Source: an uncultured Gammaproteobacteria bacterium (lineage in GTDB: Bacteria > Pseudomonadota > Gammaproteobacteria > SZUA-140). Taken from it: 35,255 nucleotides of DNA. How positions within the stretch are numbered: the stretch's first letter is position 1; every line of letters starts with the position of its first letter. The stretch lies in contig CALZHD010000028.1 of the NCBI GenBank assembly GCA_945787155.1, positions 1 to 35,255 on the forward strand. Direction: 5' to 3'. Of this stretch, positions 25,319 to 33,883 are shown one piece after another. Position numbers and translations under genes: made by a program. Under the pieces are notes generated by a model. That model was not told where the DNA came from, did not search any database, and was given only the letters and a program-made list of their open reading frames with translations.

Positions 25319-26683
25319 GTGGGGATCTGCAGCGATATCAGTGATGCCAAGCAAGCAGCCCAGCAACTTGAAGAACGTGCCTATTATGATTCCTTGACCG
25401 GCTGCCCAAACCGTTTTCTGTTTATGGAGCGACTGAATCATGAACTGACAGTTGCTAAGCGAACCCAGCAGAAACTTGCCCTGCTGTTTATTGATCTCAA
25501 TCGCTTCAAAGATGTCAACGACACCTTTGGCCATCAAATGGGTGATCTATTGTTGGAACAGGTATCTCTCCAGCTAAGCTCCTGCATACGTGAGGAAGAT
25601 ACCCTGGCACGAATGGGTGGCGACGAGTTCGCGATTATTGTTAATCGCGTCGATCAGGGCGCGGCCCTTGAGCGAATCGCACAAGAGATCATCACTCGCC
25701 TACAGGAGGCCATTGTCATCGAGGGACACGATATCTACATTGGGGCCAGTATCGGTATCGCCATATATCCGGATGATGCTAAAGAAACTAACACCCTTCT
25801 AAAGCATGCCGATATGGCCATGTATCGAGCGAAACAACAACGACAAGGGGGGATCGCCTATTTTCATCCGGGCTTGAATGACGCCGTTGAGAAAAGAAAA
25901 TATCTTGAAACAAGGATAAGAAAAGGGCTCGGGCAAGATGAATTCGTGCTCCATTATCAGCCCAAAGTAGATATCAGTAGCGGCAAGATTTGCGCTATGG
26001 AAGCACTCATACGTTGGCGCCAAGAGGATCAGACGCTGGTGTTACCAAACAATTTCATCCCTTTTGCCGAGGAGACCGGACTCATCGTGTCGCTAGGGCG
26101 CTGGGTCCTGAAAACGGCCTGCCGTGAGGCAAGAACCTGGATCGATGTGGGTCACAGCGATGTACGGGTGGCGGTAAACCTGTCGGCAATACAGTTTGAA
26201 AGAATGGATCTGCTGGACAATATTCGACAGACCCTCAACGAAACCGGTGTAAGCCCAAAGAACCTCGAGCTGGAGATCACTGAAAGTGTCGTACTGGAGA
26301 ATATTGACCGGGCACACAAGCTTCTCGATGAACTTGCTGGTATGGGTGTCTCTATCTCAATAGATGATTTTGGGACCGGCTATTCCTCACTTTATTACCT
26401 AAAACGCCTTCCAATCCAGACCATCAAGATAGACAAATCGTTTATCCGCGACATCCACACGGATGCCAATGATGCCGCCATTGTTTCAGCCATCATCTCC
26501 ATAGCCCGAGATCTCAAGATAAAGGTATTGGCTGAAGGAGTAGAAACCGAGGAACAACTTGCCTTCCTGAAAAACAAGCGATGCACTGAAATGCAGGGCC
26601 ATATCTTCAGTCGCGCCCTACCGTTCAACGAGGCCTTTTCCCTTCTTTCAGGGCAGATGCCTAGCCGAGTCAAGGGCGCATAA
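25319..26683 (+). CDS. GGDEF-EAL (cyclic di-GMP synthase/phosphodiesterase) part of the broken protein
   Basis: Up to 454 residues from a GTG at 25319; the same frame is open back to 25238 and codes the end of the PAS domain. GGDEF is intact at 100-104 with an upstream inhibitory I-site RxxD (91-94), and the EAL domain keeps EAL (228-230), N287, E319, DDFGTGYSS (349-357), K370 and EGVE (408-411). So both catalytic domains look able to act. Without the N-terminal sensor it would be a soluble protein if translated at all; no ribosome site precedes the GTG. Confidence 0.8.
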   Translation: MGICSDISDAKQAAQQLEERAYYDSLTGCPNRFLFMERLNHELTVAKRTQQKLALLFIDLNRFKDVNDTFGHQMGDLLLEQVSLQLSSCIREEDTLARMGGDEFAIIVNRVDQGAALERIAQEIITRLQEAIVIEGHDIYIGASIGIAIYPDDAKETNTLLKHADMAMYRAKQQRQGGIAYFHPGLNDAVEKRKYLETRIRKGLGQDEFVLHYQPKVDISSGKICAMEALIRWRQEDQTLVLPNNFIPFAEETGLIVSLGRWVLKTACREARTWIDVGHSDVRVAVNLSAIQFERMDLLDNIRQTLNETGVSPKNLELEITESVVLENIDRAHKLLDELAGMGVSISIDDFGTGYSSLYYLKRLPIQTIKIDKSFIRDIHTDANDAAIVSAIISIARDLKIKVLAEGVETEEQLAFLKNKRCTEMQGHIFSRALPFNEAFSLLSGQMPSRVKGA

Positions 26684-26859
26684 GTGGCTCGCCCAGGTAA
26701 TGTGCCGCAAAATTGATCTAACTCGTCACAGCGGATGAGTCTTTCAACGTAAGTGATAAAACTGAAGGAAAACGTGACGAATATCTAGTGTGAACTACAG
26801 CATGTTAGTAGCTAAGGTTTACCTAAAAAGGGGTCGTGACAAACAACAACCATTCTCAC

Positions 26860-27303
26860 CTAAACCCTTTCCTCTTTGACCGTCACCGACCTTCCTCTTC
26901 TAGTAAAACCAACAGATCGATTCAGTGCTGCTTCGATCTGCCCCCTAAAACGATCATTTCCCAACGGCGTTGAAAACGTTGCCGCCTCTCTGATCTTCTG
27001 AACCTCACCTGGGTTCAGTGCTATTTCAAACAGTGATCGGTAGTGTTCCCATCGCTGTTTGTTATTCTCACCTAGTACCTTGTATAGCTCATAGTCTGTT
27101 ACGTATCGATTTATTTCACCGTAAGCGTTGCATCTATAACTTGACCAGGGATATTCTCCCGGGTGTTCTACCATACCAGCCCTGACCAGCAGCCAGTTTA
27201 AATATTCGCGATAATCCTGCTCGGCGTAAAAGCAGGCGTCGTCCCGCTGTATTACATGTGCCGGGATTCCCGGCAGATACATCCTGCGCTTCCTTGGCAT
27301 CAC
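26860..27303 (-). pseudogene. REP-associated tyrosine transposase (RAYT) with its catalytic core deleted
   Basis: The N-terminus (PRKRRMYLPGIPAHVIQR) and the C-terminal part (VRAGMVEHPGEYPWSSYRCNAYGE) are characteristic of RAYT/Y1 transposases. Full-length members have about 230 residues; this has 147. At about residue 38 the sequence jumps from DYREYLNWL directly to LVRAGMVEHP, so about 85 residues are gone, including the HUH motif (usually NHVHLL) and the catalytic tyrosine. Three residues of the GNNR loop are also missing. The deletion keeps the frame, so a protein may still be made, but it cannot be a transposase. Confidence 0.85.
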
Positions 27304-27370
27304 ATCCTCTCTTCCTTGGGATTAGTTTATTATGCTTTACGCTATATTCTACTTACCATCTAAATGATAA

Positions 27371-27866
27371 TTCGACTCAAAGAGCGGCATCCTGAGCGTC
27401 AAACAAAACGGTGATCTGTTAGTGATGGACTTTCCTACACAACCGATCGAAGTCTGTGCAATTCCGGATGCCATTAGCGAAGCGTTTGCGATAAGACCGG
27501 TTAAATGCGCTCGACGAGAAGACTACATCGTCTTTTTTAACAGTGAAGCCGAAATCGCAGCGGCGGCACCCAATATGGCAAAGCTCAGCGAACTCGACCT
27601 ACGCGGTGTTGCCATCACCGCCCCATCAAACGAATATGATTTTGTGGTGCGCTTCTTCGCCCCCAGGTATGGCATTAACGAAGATCCCGTCACCGGCTCT
27701 GCCTATACTCAACTGACCCTATTGGGCGGAGGTGTTAGGCAAAAATCAGTTACGTGCAAAACAGATTTCGAAACGCGGTGGCGAGGTCACCTGTTCCGAT
27801 GAAGGTGATCGGGTTGTAATCTCAGGCAAAGCAGTCAAGTATATGGAAGCAACCATCGAGGTATAG
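27371..27866 (+). pseudogene. phzF-family isomerase remnant, 5'-truncated and frameshifted
   Basis: From 27371 the frame reads FDSKSGILSVKQNGDLLVMDFP, the start of the second half of PhzF-type proteins, and continues to GINEDPVTGSAYTQL, a PhzF hallmark. A stop at 27368 lies just before, and the first ~85 residues, with the catalytic Glu region, are absent. At 27717-27719 only three C remain where five are needed (LT-PYWAE); after that shift the correct frame reads AEVLGKNQLRAKQISKRGGEV and ends with GKAVKYMEATIEV, stop at 27866. The gene is dead by two independent lesions. A GTG/ATG start at 27422-27427 could make a short fragment. Confidence 0.88.
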
Positions 27867-28002
27867 TAATTTATTAACACGGTACCTCAGAAAGCTCTGG
27901 AAGCACGATACTTACTTCACCACTCTTTTCACTGAATCCAGGAGATTGATGTAAACTTAAGCAGAAACCTCAATCAGCAGTCAATGACGTAAGGAGAGAA
28001 AA

Positions 28003-28266
28003 ATGACCAATCGACTTTATGACATCGATGACATTATTGAGAGCCTGAAACAGCAGCGAGATGAAATAAAACTTCAGATTCATCTGGCAGAAGCGGAAGC
28101 CCGCGATGAGTTTCCTGTAATGGAACAGAAACTCGATGAACTGAAACACAAGGCAGATACGATACGCGCTGAGGCAGGTGAAGTGTCAGACGAGGTGTTT
28201 GAGGCAGTCAAGCTCGTTGCCGACGAAATCAAATCCGGGATCGAGCGCATTCGAAAACTGATGTAA
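28003..28266 (+). CDS. 87-residue helical protein, paralogue of the one at 22098
   Basis: All-helical, charged, coiled-coil-like. IxxLKQQRDEIKLQIHLAEAEARDE aligns with the corresponding part of the minus-strand protein at 22098-22361, and both end in an amphipathic helix with DEIKSGIERI. A TAAGGAGAG ribosome site precedes the ATG. It is 25 bp before the secreted 434-residue protein and may be cotranscribed with it. Function unknown. Confidence 0.78.
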   Translation: MTNRLYDIDDIIESLKQQRDEIKLQIHLAEAEARDEFPVMEQKLDELKHKADTIRAEAGEVSDEVFEAVKLVADEIKSGIERIRKLM

Positions 28267-28291
28267 ACGTGTTTTCTTCGCACACCGGGAG

Positions 28292-29596
28292 ATGAACAAC
28301 ATACGCCGCATGCTCTTCCTTCTGCTGTTCGCTTTCGCGTTCGCGGCACATAGTGACAGCAGCAATGACAACCCCTGGCCATCGGGCATCGTCGAAGGCT
28401 TTCTGCTACCCCTGACCTTCCCCGATGCCGAATGGTCTGATGATGACTTTGGCGACTTTACCGACCGTGATGCGCAGGCACTACTGGAAAAATTCCGCCC
28501 GCGCATCTATGTCGCCCCCGGCGGTCTGCTACCGATAGACTTTTACCGGGACTACTTGCCCAATACAGTGGTTAAAGACGACAGCAACACCATTGTCAAT
28601 GCGACACCCGACCGACGTTATCTTAAAAATATCGAACGGAATTACGGCTACTATCTGGACTACCAGGGAGAGCACATCACAGCCACGGCGGTAGACCTCT
28701 CCAATTACACGGGTGCCATCTATGGCCGCCTCTATCGGGAAGAGATGAGACCACCGGCAGCTCACTCTGATGCGCCGCCGAAACATTATCTGATCCTCAA
28801 ATACAGCGCGGTCTTTACTGCAAGCGGTCTGCCTGCCAATCTCCCGTGGTACAAAGGCCTGGGGGCTGCGCTGGCGGGTGATACCGATGTGTGGCATGAA
28901 CTCGATATCCACGGCGCCATTCACCTGCTGATCAATGAAGCGACCCACCAACCGGAGATCCTGCTGCTGGCACAACACAACCACTTCCGCGCCTATGTGC
29001 TGGGTAAAGATATCCCATGGAGTGCAGACAGTGAAATATTAATCTGTTACGCCCAGCGCTCAAACGAGCCTTACCCCTGCCCAGCCGATTCAGAAGTGAG
29101 CCGCCACCGAACGGTCGGCAACCCCGGCAACTTCAGCTATGTGTTGACCGGCGAAAACGCGTTGTGGGATGGCAGTGAAGATGTCGTCTATGGCGAACAG
29201 GCTGGGGCCTCGGAGATAAGCTACGAGCTGAAGTTCCTGCCCAGTCGGGATCCTCTATACGTTAGCTGGATTCCGCTCGGCGACAAGATGAAAATACTGG
29301 GGCTGTTCCCGACCTTCTATCGCGAAGGCCCGCCGGGCATGGATATGAACACCTTCCCCGATCTCAAAAAATATACCGATCTCGCCAACTTCTGGTACTT
29401 CAAGGAAGGCGATACTGAAGCGGCCCGATTGATGAAGGAGACCGTTAACGGTTTTGAACTGAGCGATATCTCCCCGCTGCTTCAATACCATGGCGGAAAC
29501 TTGTGGCATGCACTGGGTAATATTGGAAAAACCGAGAAACACGCTGACTATAAAAACAGCCCAAAGCCTGTCACCTTGATGATAAAACCTGACTGA
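28292..29596 (+). CDS. Unrecognised secreted protein, 434 residues
   Basis: A signal peptide (residues 1-19, AFAFA-AHS) is followed by a large acidic, Tyr/Pro-rich domain. Repeated features such as FRPRIYVAPGGLLPIDFYRDYLP, WHELDIHGAIHLLI, HNHFRAYVLG, and a pair of cysteines (LICYAQRSNEPYPCP) are visible, but no known catalytic motif could be named. A faint likeness to Vps62/DUF946-type beta proteins exists around FRPRIYV and is only a guess. No membrane anchor after the signal. It follows the helical paralogue by 25 bp. Confidence 0.75.
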   Translation: MNNIRRMLFLLLFAFAFAAHSDSSNDNPWPSGIVEGFLLPLTFPDAEWSDDDFGDFTDRDAQALLEKFRPRIYVAPGGLLPIDFYRDYLPNTVVKDDSNTIVNATPDRRYLKNIERNYGYYLDYQGEHITATAVDLSNYTGAIYGRLYREEMRPPAAHSDAPPKHYLILKYSAVFTASGLPANLPWYKGLGAALAGDTDVWHELDIHGAIHLLINEATHQPEILLLAQHNHFRAYVLGKDIPWSADSEILICYAQRSNEPYPCPADSEVSRHRTVGNPGNFSYVLTGENALWDGSEDVVYGEQAGASEISYELKFLPSRDPLYVSWIPLGDKMKILGLFPTFYREGPPGMDMNTFPDLKKYTDLANFWYFKEGDTEAARLMKETVNGFELSDISPLLQYHGGNLWHALGNIGKTEKHADYKNSPKPVTLMIKPD

Positions 29597-29745
29597 AGAT
29601 TAAATTTTATGACAGTTCAGTTCTTTTAAGATGCTGACATTTCAATTAAACGCCATCCATTACTCTTCCAGGACGTGACATTCGCGCAAAAACCCGTACC
29701 CTATTAAACTAGTTCATCACCATCTAGATCATCCGGAGCACACCC

Positions 29746-30291
29746 ATGGGCAATTCACTTCTTGACCAGCTGAAAAAGAGCGGGCTGGTTGATAAATCCA
29801 AGGCGCAAAAGAGCAAACACAGCCAATATAAAAATCAGAAGCAGAAGACAAAAAAGGGTGCCGCCGCCCAACTGGATGAAGCGAAGTTACTGGCGAAAAA
29901 GGCTCACACTGAAAAGGTTGAGCGTGATCGCCTGCTTAACCAGCAACAAAAGGAAGAGGCAGAACGCACTGCCATTGGCGCTCAAATTAAACAGTTGATC
30001 GAAACCAATAGCATTAAAGAATATGACGGTGATATCGCTTATAATTTCACTGATGCCAATCTCGTCAAGCGCCTCTATGTATCAGAAAAAATTCATGGAC
30101 ATCTTACTGCTGGTAGTCTTGCCATCGCTAAACTCGGTGAAGGTTACGAACTGGTTCCTGCCCCTGTGGCAAATAAAATCAGGCAACGCGATGAACAGTG
30201 CATTATTATGAATGAGCACCGCACCGAACCTGCCCTGGATGAAGATGATCCTTATGCCGATTATCAGATCCCCGATGATTTAATGTGGTAA
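29746..30291 (+). CDS. DUF2058 protein (YaiL-like)
   Basis: A 181-residue basic N-terminus (MGNSLLDQLKKSGLVDKSKAQ, KKK clusters) followed by a charged coiled-coil region and a C-terminal domain with IKEYDGDIAYNFTDANLVKRLYVSEKI and PYADYQIPDDLMW, all typical of DUF2058/YaiL. Relatives are called nucleoprotein or polyphosphate/nucleic-acid associated, but function is not proven. GGAGCACACCC precedes the ATG. It is followed after 25 bp by the helical-repeat/ABC group. Confidence 0.88.
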   Translation: MGNSLLDQLKKSGLVDKSKAQKSKHSQYKNQKQKTKKGAAAQLDEAKLLAKKAHTEKVERDRLLNQQQKEEAERTAIGAQIKQLIETNSIKEYDGDIAYNFTDANLVKRLYVSEKIHGHLTAGSLAIAKLGEGYELVPAPVANKIRQRDEQCIIMNEHRTEPALDEDDPYADYQIPDDLMW

Positions 30292-30316
30292 CTACACAGG
30301 CATTATCTTTTTTCAT

Positions 30317-30958
30317 ATGAGACTCTCCTGCCGCGCATTTTTGTTGCTTTCAGCACTCGCCTGCCTGTCCCCTTCGTATGCCGAAAATCAGTTCGAAATA
30401 GATATAAAGGCCGCTCGTGAAGTCTATTTAGAGGCGACTGATGGTACTGAACGCGACATCCGCCGGGCGACAAAAAAGATTCGCCAGTTAGAATCGAAAT
30501 ACCCGGGTCACCCGCTGGTGCTTGCCTATAAAGGTGGCGCGCTCTCTTTAAGAGGAAAAGACATTGGCAAACGACCGCTTGATCGTATGCGCGAAACTGA
30601 AGAAGGACTGAATATTATTGATCGCGCCTTACGCAGGCTCAACCAGCACAAGGGGCACTACCTCGAAACTGTTGAGGCTCGATTAGTCGCCACGTATGTC
30701 TTCATCAACCTGCCTGATGCTATCTTTCATCGCCTCAGGGAAGGCAAGCACCTGGTCACACAACTGCTATCTCATCCACGGTTCACAGAGATGCCCCAGG
30801 GACTGCAAGCCGCAATCTATTTTGCAGCGGCCATCGCCGCCGAGAAGTCCAGCGACCAGAACCAGTTCAAGCATTACCTGGAGTTAACATTCAAAACAGA
30901 CCCCAAAGGGAAAAATGGCAAGAAGGCCAGGATATTGCTAAAGAATCTCGCAGGATAA
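30317..30958 (+). CDS. Exported helical-repeat (TPR-like) protein, first gene of an ABC operon
   Basis: A 213-residue protein with a signal peptide (residues 1-22, SPSYA-ENQ) and an all-helical mature part with repeated pattern that resembles TPR or Sel1-like repeats (LESKYPGHPLVLAYKGGALSLRGK and later helices). No family is certain. It ends one base before the ATPase gene, so it is likely the accessory periplasmic partner of that transporter. Confidence 0.75.
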   Translation: MRLSCRAFLLLSALACLSPSYAENQFEIDIKAAREVYLEATDGTERDIRRATKKIRQLESKYPGHPLVLAYKGGALSLRGKDIGKRPLDRMRETEEGLNIIDRALRRLNQHKGHYLETVEARLVATYVFINLPDAIFHRLREGKHLVTQLLSHPRFTEMPQGLQAAIYFAAAIAAEKSSDQNQFKHYLELTFKTDPKGKNGKKARILLKNLAG

Positions 30959-30959
30959 A

Positions 30960-31640
30960 ATGGACAGACGTCTGGAATTAGAGGCCATCACTAAACGCTA
31001 TGGCAGAGACAAAAACAGCATCACCGCACTGCAGGACATTTCATTCACCCTTTTTGCGGGTGAATTCCTCGCGATACAGGGGCCCTCGGGAAGCGGTAAA
31101 AGCACCCTGCTTAACATCTGTGGGCTGATCGATAACCCCAGTGATGGCGACTATTATCTCAACGGAGTATCTGTTGCACAACTCGGCGTAAGTGAACGTT
31201 GCACTTATCGTCGTCGCGACATTGGCTTTATCTTCCAGCGCCACCAACTGATCCCGGCCATGACGGTCTATGAAAACATCGCCTATCCACTGTTGCTCAA
31301 TGGCGTGACACCAAAACAGATCAGGCATGACGTTAATCAATTATTGGACACAATGGGACTGGAGCATCGTCGCAAACATCTACCCAAACAACTTTCCGGT
31401 GGTGAACGGCAACGGGTAGGCATCGCCCGTGCGCTGATTAAACGCCCACAATTGGTGATTGCCGATGAACCCAGCGCCAGCCTTGACCATCAACATGCAC
31501 ATGCTGGATTGCAGCTCATGCGTAAACTCAATCAAGCATACGGTGCAAGCTTTCTCGTCGCTAGTCACGACCCCTTTGTGATTGATCACTGCGACCGTAA
31601 GATTGAATTACTTGATGGCCGTTTAGAGACGCCCGCATGA
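30960..31640 (+). CDS. LolD/MacB-type ABC transporter ATPase
   Basis: A 226-residue ATPase with Walker A GPSGSGKST (41-49), Q-loop Q93, signature LSGGE (145-149), Walker B LVIADE (165-170), D-loop SLD (174-176) and H-loop H203. It belongs to the class that powers envelope mechanotransduction rather than classic uptake. The stop overlaps the permease start by 4 bp (ATGA). The substrate is unknown; the partners suggest lipoprotein or peptide export across the envelope. Confidence 0.9.
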   Translation: MDRRLELEAITKRYGRDKNSITALQDISFTLFAGEFLAIQGPSGSGKSTLLNICGLIDNPSDGDYYLNGVSVAQLGVSERCTYRRRDIGFIFQRHQLIPAMTVYENIAYPLLLNGVTPKQIRHDVNQLLDTMGLEHRRKHLPKQLSGGERQRVGIARALIKRPQLVIADEPSASLDHQHAHAGLQLMRKLNQAYGASFLVASHDPFVIDHCDRKIELLDGRLETPA

Positions 31641-32845
31641 GTTGGCTGCGCATTGCACTACGTAACGTCTTGCATGATGGCACTCGTGTTATCAGTACAT
31701 TATTGATTATCGCGGTAGGGCTCACTGCATTACTGGTCGGCAGTGGCTTTATGCTCTCCACCTATGATGCACTACAGGAAATCGCGATGCGCAGCGAAGG
31801 CCACGTTAGCATTATCGATGACACACCAGACCCTGCATTGGGCGGCGCCCACCAGCAGCTCACCTTAAGCCACTGGCAAACCCTTCAGGCTGATTTATGG
31901 GAGGATGAGCGCGTCGTACGCGTGCTACCAAGGGCACGTTTTGAGGGGATGATTAGCAAAGGTGATGAGAGCGCTGTATTCTTCGGCAGCGGTGTCGATC
32001 CAAAAGAAGAGTTCCGTGTGCACGGCCCTTTCCTGCGCACCGACGGCATACTCAATCCCTGGTTAACGCCGCAGGAGACCCCCGACGTCATGCTAGGCAC
32101 CCAACTTGCGCGTACACTAGGGGCCACCACTGGCGACCTGCTAATCCTCCACACACAAAACCGCCACGCGGAAAACAGCGAGATAACGGTTCAACTCGCC
32201 GGGCTATACCACACCGGTACGCCTGACATCGATAATCACAGCCTGATGACTAACCTCACCACCGTCGCGACACTGCTGGATACAGACAACATCAGCCAGT
32301 TATCGATCTATCTTCAGCGACGCGAAGCGAGTACAGCCGTGCAGACCTTTTTGCAAAACAGACTGGATGGCGTCACGGTGCAGACCTGGTATCAGCGTGC
32401 CGAGCTCTACCATAAAGTAAAGGCACTGTACGACCGCATTTTTGGCGTCATGGGGCTGATCATTTTAATCGTCGTCTTTCTTGCCGTTTCCAATACCATC
32501 GCGCTCGCTATTCATCAACGCCGTGAAGAAATCGCTACCCTCAGCGCCCTTGGCTCCAGTCCCTCACGAATCTATGCCAACTTTATTCTGGAAGCCTGCC
32601 TGATTGGCTTAGCCGCCACCACTATCGGTATGCTCCTCGCGTATGCGATCTCGAATGCAATCAATCTGTCGGAGTTGATGATGCCCGCACCGCCCGGAAA
32701 AACCGAGGGGTACCCTATCTTTATCTACATCTCATGGCCACATTATTTTATCACTAGCGTCACGCTCATCATCACGGTGGTATTCGCCTCTTTTATCGCC
32801 ACGCGTAATGCCACCCGAGTCAGTATTGTTAAAGGGTTATCATAA
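31637..32845 (+). CDS. FtsX/MacB-type ABC transporter permease
   Basis: A 402-residue permease with one N-terminal helix (about 18-38), a large periplasmic domain (39-265) and three C-terminal helices (about 267-290, 318-340 and 368-390), the MacB/LolE architecture. HQRREEIATLSALGSSPSRI matches the family's coupling region. It is paired with the ATPase before it and ends in a TAATG overlap with a short frame that may be a lost third gene. Confidence 0.9.
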   Translation: MSWLRIALRNVLHDGTRVISTLLIIAVGLTALLVGSGFMLSTYDALQEIAMRSEGHVSIIDDTPDPALGGAHQQLTLSHWQTLQADLWEDERVVRVLPRARFEGMISKGDESAVFFGSGVDPKEEFRVHGPFLRTDGILNPWLTPQETPDVMLGTQLARTLGATTGDLLILHTQNRHAENSEITVQLAGLYHTGTPDIDNHSLMTNLTTVATLLDTDNISQLSIYLQRREASTAVQTFLQNRLDGVTVQTWYQRAELYHKVKALYDRIFGVMGLIILIVVFLAVSNTIALAIHQRREEIATLSALGSSPSRIYANFILEACLIGLAATTIGMLLAYAISNAINLSELMMPAPPGKTEGYPIFIYISWPHYFITSVTLIITVVFASFIATRNATRVSIVKGLS

Positions 32846-32937
32846 TGCTGAAAATTTTCGGCCTATTGCTATCCCTGTCGTACGTAATCCTTGATGTCAT
32901 TATTAGCCCGGAGGATGCTCCCTTAACGGCTGCTTAA
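32845..32937 (+). CDS. 30-residue frame overlapping the permease stop, possible stub of a lost third operon gene
   Basis: ATG shares one base with the permease stop (TAATG). The frame reads MLKIFGLLLSLSYVILDVII then SPEDAPLTAA and stops. The first part looks like a signal peptide. MacB/LolE-type operons often carry a third gene for an exported protein. The last 35 bases overlap, antisense, the end of the PDC-sensor gene. It may be a real small protein or what remains after an inversion or deletion. Confidence 0.35.
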   Translation: MLKIFGLLLSLSYVILDVIISPEDAPLTAA

Positions 32938-33883
32938 TGCGCCCGGTGCTACGTAGTAGCGCCTCTGCTTTTGCGCCAAGATAGACATATAGCCCAAGCC
33001 CAATCAGTAATCCCACTGCAGCCAACATCATCCATACCGCAGGCACTAACTGGTCACCCTGCCCCAGAGCCGCCTTAAACATTAACAATAATGACTCAAT
33101 TGAAACCGCTATCAAGATGGCGGCAACAAAACGGGTAATCGTACGGCGTGTCGAACTATGACGAAAGATATCTTTCTGCATCAACACTTCCTCTTCCAGG
33201 GTAGTCTTTCCAAGGTCAAAGATGGCCATGGCCAGTGTTAAAAATATGATGACGCCAAAAGGCTTGAGATAGGCCTCCTGACTACCAACGGCAGCTGTCG
33301 TTACCAGGTAAAGCTCATGAAATGCCGAATATAGCAGCGAAATAACAACGCAAAAAAGACCCACTACAATCACTACATAAACATATTTAAAAAATGGCTG
33401 GAATTTTCTACGCTGGGAATCCCCCATTAAAAACTCAACTATCGTGATCAGGTCGGCATCAACCACCAAAAAACCTTCTTCGCCTCCACAGTTCCATTTC
33501 ATGATCGAGGAAATGCAGAGATTCCGATTAACCGTTGAGAGATAGGGATCAGTCACAATGACATCGTTACAGTCACACATCTCAGCCAGACGAAAATAAG
33601 GACGTTGACGCCGAGAAACACCATCACCACTGTAGATACCAGGCTGATCACGATAAGTGGTGATGTTGTCGCCCTTCTGCACCCCCTCTTTGTCAAGCAC
33701 AAACAGCATATCGATAAATGGGAAGCGTTTTCCAAGCGCCTTGATTGCGTTGACACGGGTTTCTTTATTCTGCATCAATTTTTCTTCAGCAATCCCGGTC
33801 AGGATCGATGCCATGATGTCATGTATCGAAGTTTGATTTTCGTGATAACGTTCAAGCAGACTAATATAGTTAGCCGTAGACAT
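32903..33883 (-). CDS. PDC-sensor domain protein with four C-terminal membrane helices
   Basis: The 326-residue product has a PDC/Cache-like sensor domain first (about 1-150, with FPFIDMLFVLDKEG, YFRLAEMCDCNDVIVTDPYLS and EGFLVVDADL) and four membrane helices after it (about 168-188, 207-225, 248-270 and 282-305). No kinase, cyclase or methyl-accepting domain is attached. No membrane helix precedes the sensor domain, so it may face the cytoplasm, unusual for this fold. Three cysteines (CDC, WNC) lie in it. AAGGAA precedes the ATG. Confidence 0.75.
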   Translation of the reverse strand: MSTANYISLLERYHENQTSIHDIMASILTGIAEEKLMQNKETRVNAIKALGKRFPFIDMLFVLDKEGVQKGDNITTYRDQPGIYSGDGVSRRQRPYFRLAEMCDCNDVIVTDPYLSTVNRNLCISSIMKWNCGGEEGFLVVDADLITIVEFLMGDSQRRKFQPFFKYVYVVIVVGLFCVVISLLYSAFHELYLVTTAAVGSQEAYLKPFGVIIFLTLAMAIFDLGKTTLEEEVLMQKDIFRHSSTRRTITRFVAAILIAVSIESLLLMFKAALGQGDQLVPAVWMMLAAVGLLIGLGLYVYLGAKAEALLRSTGRIKQPLREHPPG

